This document shows positions 7,141-10,086 of a stretch of DNA of 10,086 bases, one piece after another. The number at the start of each line of letters is the position of its first letter. The first letter of the stretch is position 1. This stretch comes from Lachnospiraceae bacterium (GTDB lineage: Bacteria > Bacillota > Clostridia > Lachnospirales > Lachnospiraceae): the NCBI GenBank assembly GCA_021204285.1, contig JAJPZP010000233.1:1-10086 (forward strand), given 5' to 3'. The position numbers were made by a program, and so were the translations under genes. The notes below the pieces were generated by a model that did not search any database, was not told the DNA's origin, and was given only the letters and a program-made list of their open reading frames with translations.

Positions 7141-7162
7141 GTCATTTCCTCCATTCGTTGTC

Positions 7163-7199
7163 CTCCGCGCCATGCGTCTTCGGGCTTCCTGACGCGGAG
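7163..7199 (-). other. Inverted repeat in the rpoA-rplQ spacer (leader hairpin candidate)
   Basis: In the 96-bp space between rpoA and rplQ, minus-strand CTCCGCG pairs exactly with CGCGGAG 23 bases later. A second, overlapping pairing GCGTC / GACGC offers an alternative inner stem. The GGAGG of rplQ lies just downstream, outside the stem. No U run follows the hairpin, so a simple terminator is unlikely; it could be an RNA-processing or stability element. Function is inferred and weak. Confidence 0.3.
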
Positions 7200-7236
7200 T
7201 CTGGCTGCAACCAATTCTTTTTTAAGATTCCTCGCT

Positions 7237-8184
7237 CTAGTTCAGCTCCAGGCCGAGTTCTTTTAATTTCGCAAGCACCTCTTCGAGCGACTTCCGGCCC
7301 AGGTTACGGACCTTCATCATATCCTCAGATGTGCGGTTGCACAGCTCTTCCACTGTGTTGATGCCTGCCCTCTTCAGGCAGTTGTAAGAACGTACGGAAA
7401 GCTCCAGCTCATCGATATTCATCTCGAGAACCTTCTCCTTCTCGTCGTTCTCCGTCTCCACCATGATCTCTGTCGATCTCGCGTTCTCGGAGAGATCGAT
7501 GAACAGGCTCAGATGCTCGCTCAGCACTTTCGCAGCAAGACTTACCGCCTCGTCCGGGCCAAGCGCACCGTTCGTATAGACATCCAGCGTCAGCTTGTCA
7601 AAGTCCGTCTGCTGGCCTACACGAGTGTCCTCCACCGTCATGTTCACACGTTCCACCGGTGTGTAGATCGAATCGACTGCAATCATGCCAATCGGGAGAT
7701 CATCACTCTTATTCTTGTCAGAGCTCACATAGCCTCTGCCCTTCGTGATCGTCAGCTCCATGTAGAGCTTGCTGTCCGCACCACCGTTCAGATGAGCGAT
7801 CACGACTTCCGGGTTCTGGATCTCAATGTCCGGATCGCACTGAATATCGGCCGCCGTCACGACACCCTCGCCTTCAAAGTCAATATAGGCGATCTTCGGT
7901 TCCTCGGAATCGCTGATATTCTTGATGGCAAGGCTCTTGATATTCATGATGATCTCGGTCACATCCTCCTTGACGCCGGGGATGGAACTGAATTCATGAA
8001 GCACGCCGTCTATCTTCACCTGGCTCACCGCCGTACCTGGCAGCGAGGAAAGCATGATCCTTCTCAGAGAATTGCCGAGGGTAGTGCCGTAGCCTCTTTC
8101 CAGTGGTTCCACAATGAATTTACCATATTTCCTGTCTTCTGAAAGTTCAGCTATCTCGATCTTCGGTTTATTAAATACCACCAC
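7237..8184 (-). CDS. rpoA: DNA-directed RNA polymerase subunit alpha
   Basis: The 315-residue protein has the normal two-domain form. The N-terminal dimerisation and assembly domain (about 1-232) shows [31 protein letters not shown] and [21 protein letters not shown] charged linker (about 235-252) leads to the C-terminal DNA-binding domain (about 253-312) with [15 protein letters not shown] and [11 protein letters not shown]265 falls in the same VRS motif as the R265 of Escherichia coli alpha that contacts promoter UP elements. The start is a GTG at 8184 with AGGAGGGG six bases upstream; a second GTG follows directly and could also serve. It sits between rpsD (34-bp gap) and rplQ (96-bp gap), the common arrangement in bacteria. 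Confidence 0.98.
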   Translation of the reverse strand: MVVFNKPKIEIAELSEDRKYGKFIVEPLERGYGTTLGNSLRRIMLSSLPGTAVSQVKIDGVLHEFSSIPGVKEDVTEIIMNIKSLAIKNISDSEEPKIAYIDFEGEGVVTAADIQCDPDIEIQNPEVVIAHLNGGADSKLYMELTITKGRGYVSSDKNKSDDLPIGMIAVDSIYTPVERVNMTVEDTRVGQQTDFDKLTLDVYTNGALGPDEAVSLAAKVLSEHLSLFIDLSENARSTEIMVETENDEKEKVLEMNIDELELSVRSYNCLKRAGINTVEELCNRTSEDMMKVRNLGRKSLEEVLAKLKELGLELN

Positions 8185-8218
8185 TAAAAGCCCCTCCTGT
8201 TCTGTGTTGGACGACGGA

Positions 8219-8812
8219 TTACTTGGAATACAGCTCGACGATCAGCATCTCATCGACCGGAACGTCAATCATATCCCTGGCCGGGAGCTCTTTTACGCTG
8301 CCCTTCAGATTCTCAAGGTCTGCATCGAGCCACTCCGGAACGAGACGTCCTCCGGTGACTTCTGCAATCGCCTTGAAATGATCGGAGCTCTTGCACTTCT
8401 CCTTGATCTCAATCGTATCTCCCGCCTTCACCTGATAGGACGGGATATTGACCTGTTTGCCATTCACAAGTACCTGCTTGTGATCGACAATCTGACGAGC
8501 CTCTCTTCTCGTTCTGGCAAAGCCAAGACGGAAGATCACGTTGTCCAGCCTGCACTCCAGCATCACCATCAGGTTCTCACCGGTCATGCCCTTCATGCGG
8601 TCCGCCTTCTCATAGTAATTGCGGAACGGCTTCTCCAGCACGCCGTAGATGAACTTTGCCTTCTGCTTCTCTCTGAGCTGAAGACCATACTCGGAAACCT
8701 TGCGGTTCGTTCTCTTCGCGTGTCTGTTTGACTTTTTATCAATTCCCATATATACCGGATCCAGGTCAAGCGCCCGGCATCTCTTAAGGACAGGTGTTCT
8801 GTTTACTGCCAT
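8219..8812 (-). CDS. rpsD: 30S ribosomal protein S4 (uS4), zinc-free form
   Basis: The 197-residue protein binds 16S rRNA early in small-subunit assembly. The N-terminal domain keeps only one cysteine of the classic zinc site (C12 in KRCRALDLD), so it is the zinc-independent form. The body carries [19 protein letters not shown] (42-60), and the S4 RNA-binding domain (about 88-150) shows [19 protein letters not shown] and [11 protein letters not shown]. The end, [15 protein letters not shown], is typical. AGGAGG lies ten bases before the ATG. In Bacillus and Escherichia coli S4 represses its own synthesis through a leader RNA; the 18-bp gap to rpsK leaves no room for such a leader directly upstream, so any S4 control would act further up, near rpsM. 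Confidence 0.98.
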   Translation of the reverse strand: MAVNRTPVLKRCRALDLDPVYMGIDKKSNRHAKRTNRKVSEYGLQLREKQKAKFIYGVLEKPFRNYYEKADRMKGMTGENLMVMLECRLDNVIFRLGFARTRREARQIVDHKQVLVNGKQVNIPSYQVKAGDTIEIKEKCKSSDHFKAIAEVTGGRLVPEWLDADLENLKGSVKELPARDMIDVPVDEMLIVELYSK

Positions 8813-8830
8813 CTTTTCATACCCTCCTGA

Positions 8831-9223
8831 TTAAACTCTTCTGCGCTTCGGCGGCCTACATCCATTGTGCGGCACCGGCGTCACATCGGTAATGCTGATA
8901 ACTTCAAGACCACAGGCCTGCAGCGCGCGAATCGCGGCCTCTCTGCCTGAACCGGGACCCTTTACAAACACGTCCACAGTTTTCAGCCCGTGAATGAGCG
9001 CCGCCTTTGTGGCAGTCTCCGCGGCCATCTGCGCAGCGTAGGGAGTAGATTTCCTTGAACCTTTAAAACCAAGACCACCGGCACTGGCCCAGCTCAGAGC
9101 GTTGCCCGCCGTGGCGGTCAGGGTAACGATCGTGTTGTTGAATGAAGCCTGGATATGTGCCTGTCCGCGTTCAACGTTTTTCTTGACACGCTTTTTTGCT
9201 ACTTTTCTCGTAACCTTTGCCAT
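8831..9223 (-). CDS. rpsK: 30S ribosomal protein S11 (uS11)
   Basis: The 130-residue protein is of full normal length. The basic N-terminus [20 protein letters not shown] leads to [19 protein letters not shown], then [19 protein letters not shown], the signature [17 protein letters not shown] and the end [20 protein letters not shown]11 lies in the platform of the small subunit next to the mRNA exit. The ribosome binding site is weak (AGG about ten bases upstream), so coupling with rpsM, 27 bp upstream, is likely. No anomaly is seen. Confidence 0.98.
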   Translation of the reverse strand: MAKVTRKVAKKRVKKNVERGQAHIQASFNNTIVTLTATAGNALSWASAGGLGFKGSRKSTPYAAQMAAETATKAALIHGLKTVDVFVKGPGSGREAAIRALQACGLEVISITDVTPVPHNGCRPPKRRRV

Positions 9224-9250
9224 TCTAAACTAACCTGCTTTCTCTACTTT

Positions 9251-9619
<369 letters not shown>

Positions 9620-9646
9620 TGTGATTATTCCTCCATCTTTCTTTTA

Positions 9647-9739
9647 CTACTTACGTTTTCCTAAATGAGGCCCGAATGACGGATTCCATTCGATGCCCAA
9701 ATGGGCAGCTGCCCATTCTTTCCGGTACTCGCGGCACAT
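9647..9739 (-). CDS. Candidate 30-residue basic small protein between rpmJ and rpsM
   Basis: An ATG at 9739 opens a 30-codon frame ending TAG, 27 bp before rpsM, the same spacing as rpsM-rpsK. AAGGA lies nine bases upstream, a good ribosome binding site. The peptide starts MCREYRKEW, has HLGIEWNPSFGP in the middle and ends HLGKRK; it is basic and Trp-containing, with a ribosomal-protein-like tail. I recognise no family. Against it: two other frames in this GC-rich stretch are also open for 32 and 39 codons, and the region holds strong inverted repeats that could be the true functional element. A start further upstream is blocked by an in-frame TGA seven codons before the ATG. Treat it as a candidate gene. 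Confidence 0.4.
   Translation of the reverse strand: MCREYRKEWAAAHLGIEWNPSFGPHLGKRK
9695..9717. promoter_or_regulatory. 18-bp perfect palindrome with an overlapping alternative hairpin
   Basis: AATGGGCAGCTGCCCATT (9700-9717) is a perfect palindrome. A third arm, GCCC at 9695-9698, can pair instead with GGGC at 9703-9706 across an AAAT loop. In RNA the two stems exclude each other, as in an attenuator or ribosomal protein leader. It lies inside the candidate 30-codon frame, upstream of rpsM, where S4 binds the leader in Escherichia coli. Pairing is seen directly; the regulatory role is inferred. Confidence 0.4.
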
Positions 9740-9780
9740 ACGCCGCCATCCTTCCCGGTTTCAGGTGAGGTCCATCTCAT

Positions 9781-9809
9781 ATTATGAATAATCGCTGCTC
9801 TTTTGTCTT
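9781..9809 (-). promoter_or_regulatory. Weak promoter candidate between rpmJ and rpsM
   Basis: On the minus strand AAGACA (plus 9804-9809), a 17-bp spacer and CATAAT (plus 9781-9786) resemble a sigma-A promoter with 4/6 and 5/6 matches. It would give rpsM and the genes below it a separate start and place the palindromic region in a 5' leader. The stretch is AT-rich, so chance matches are likely. Confidence 0.3.
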
Positions 9810-9857
9810 TCTCTCTATATATAAAAGGACTAAAAGGCAATGATACTCACGAAAAGA

Positions 9858-9971
9858 TTATCCCTGCCTCTGTTTGTGCTTCGGGTTTTCACAGATGATT
9901 CTGATAGTACCTTTTCTCTTGATGACCTTGCACTTCTCGCAGATAGGTTTTACCGAAGATCTAACCTTCAC
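9858..9971 (-). CDS. rpmJ: 50S ribosomal protein L36 (bL36), zinc-binding form
   Basis: A GTG at 9971 opens 37 codons ending TAA at 9858, exactly the normal size. The protein begins [20 protein letters not shown] and ends with [11 protein letters not shown]. The zinc ribbon C11-x2-C14-x12-C27-x4-H32 is complete, so this is the zinc-dependent form. L36 is a small zinc-ribbon protein of the large subunit. AAAGGAGG lies nine bases before the GTG. In Firmicutes it usually follows infA; here a promoter lies directly upstream and infA is not seen before the window ends. Confidence 0.96.
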   Translation of the reverse strand: MKVRSSVKPICEKCKVIKRKGTIRIICENPKHKQRQG

Positions 9972-10037
9972 AGCACCAGTCCTCCTTTCTCATTTTTTTA
10001 CACATAGAATTCGCGATACGCAAAATCACGCCTAAAT

Positions 10038-10066
10038 AGTATAGCAAAAGTCTAACATGATTGAAA
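10038..10066 (-). promoter_or_regulatory. Extended -10 promoter upstream of rpmJ
   Basis: Minus-strand TGCTATACT (TATACT at plus 10038-10043) is a good extended -10. A weak -35, TTTCAA (plus 10061-10066), lies 17 bp upstream, with A/T-rich sequence beyond it that could act as an UP element. Transcription would begin near 10031 and give a leader of about 60 nt before the rpmJ GTG. It probably drives rpmJ and at least part of the ribosomal block, in addition to read-through from genes outside the window. The rest of 9972-10086 holds no gene I can support. Confidence 0.6.
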
Positions 10067-10086
10067 GAAATTTTATAATTATTTAT

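Noticed and set aside
7141..7173. Upstream ATG start for rplQ adding 11 residues
   Set aside because: The extra residues are not part of the L17 family start, while GTG 7140 has GGAGG at seven bases and restores the conserved opening.
7513..8731. Plus-strand open frames of about 205-209 codons opposite rpoA and rpsD
   Set aside because: The opposite strand encodes full-length, highly conserved proteins; the frames are mirror images of their codons.
9960..10004. Short leader frame of 14 codons ([10 protein letters not shown]...) overlapping the rpmJ start
   Set aside because: No ribosome binding site precedes it, and the overlap with the rpmJ Shine-Dalgarno and start explains the sequence.

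Overview
The window looks like chromosome from a GC-rich member of the Clostridia, most probably the Lachnospiraceae. The evidence is the typical Firmicutes order rpmJ-rpsM-rpsK-rpsD-rpoA-rplQ, an S4 protein without the four-cysteine zinc site, an L17 protein enlarged by internal insertions, strong AGGAGG-type ribosome binding sites, a PpiC-type lipoprotein of a kind I associate with Lachnospiraceae, and a protein I recognise as a DUF5717 member. The species cannot be named from the sequence alone.

Layout from left to right. Positions 1-1527 (minus) hold the first 509 residues of a DUF5717-type protein whose C-terminus lies outside the window. A 171-bp divergent intergenic region (1528-1698) carries a good minus-strand promoter and several inverted repeats. 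Positions 1699-2811 (plus) encode a PLP enzyme of the histidinol-phosphate aminotransferase / threonine-phosphate decarboxylase family, the only clear plus-strand gene. It converges, with 9 bp between stop codons, on a minus-strand block read from 6540 down to 2821: a class I aminotransferase, a rhomboid-type intramembrane protease, a ketopantoate-reductase-family gene interrupted by one in-frame TAA, and a PpiC-like lipoprotein with its own promoter. The first three are packed with gaps of 1 and 6 bp and are almost certainly cotranscribed.

Positions 6613-9971 (minus) hold the distal part of the main ribosomal protein cluster with the RNA polymerase alpha subunit: rpmJ, rpsM, rpsK, rpsD, rpoA, rplQ. 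An extended -10 promoter lies upstream of rpmJ, and a GNRA-loop hairpin terminator candidate follows rplQ. Three of these genes (rpmJ, rpoA, rplQ) start with GTG, each with a strong Shine-Dalgarno sequence.

Most of the window is ordinary housekeeping DNA. The places that deserve a second look are: (a) the single in-frame stop that splits the reductase between its predicted catalytic Lys and Glu; (b) the 238-bp gap between rpmJ and rpsM, with a candidate 30-codon basic ORF and an 18-bp perfect palindrome; (c) the inverted-repeat-rich divergent region at 1528-1698; and (d) the poorly understood DUF5717 protein. I see no mobile element, CRISPR array, tRNA or rRNA, and no convincing new multi-gene system.
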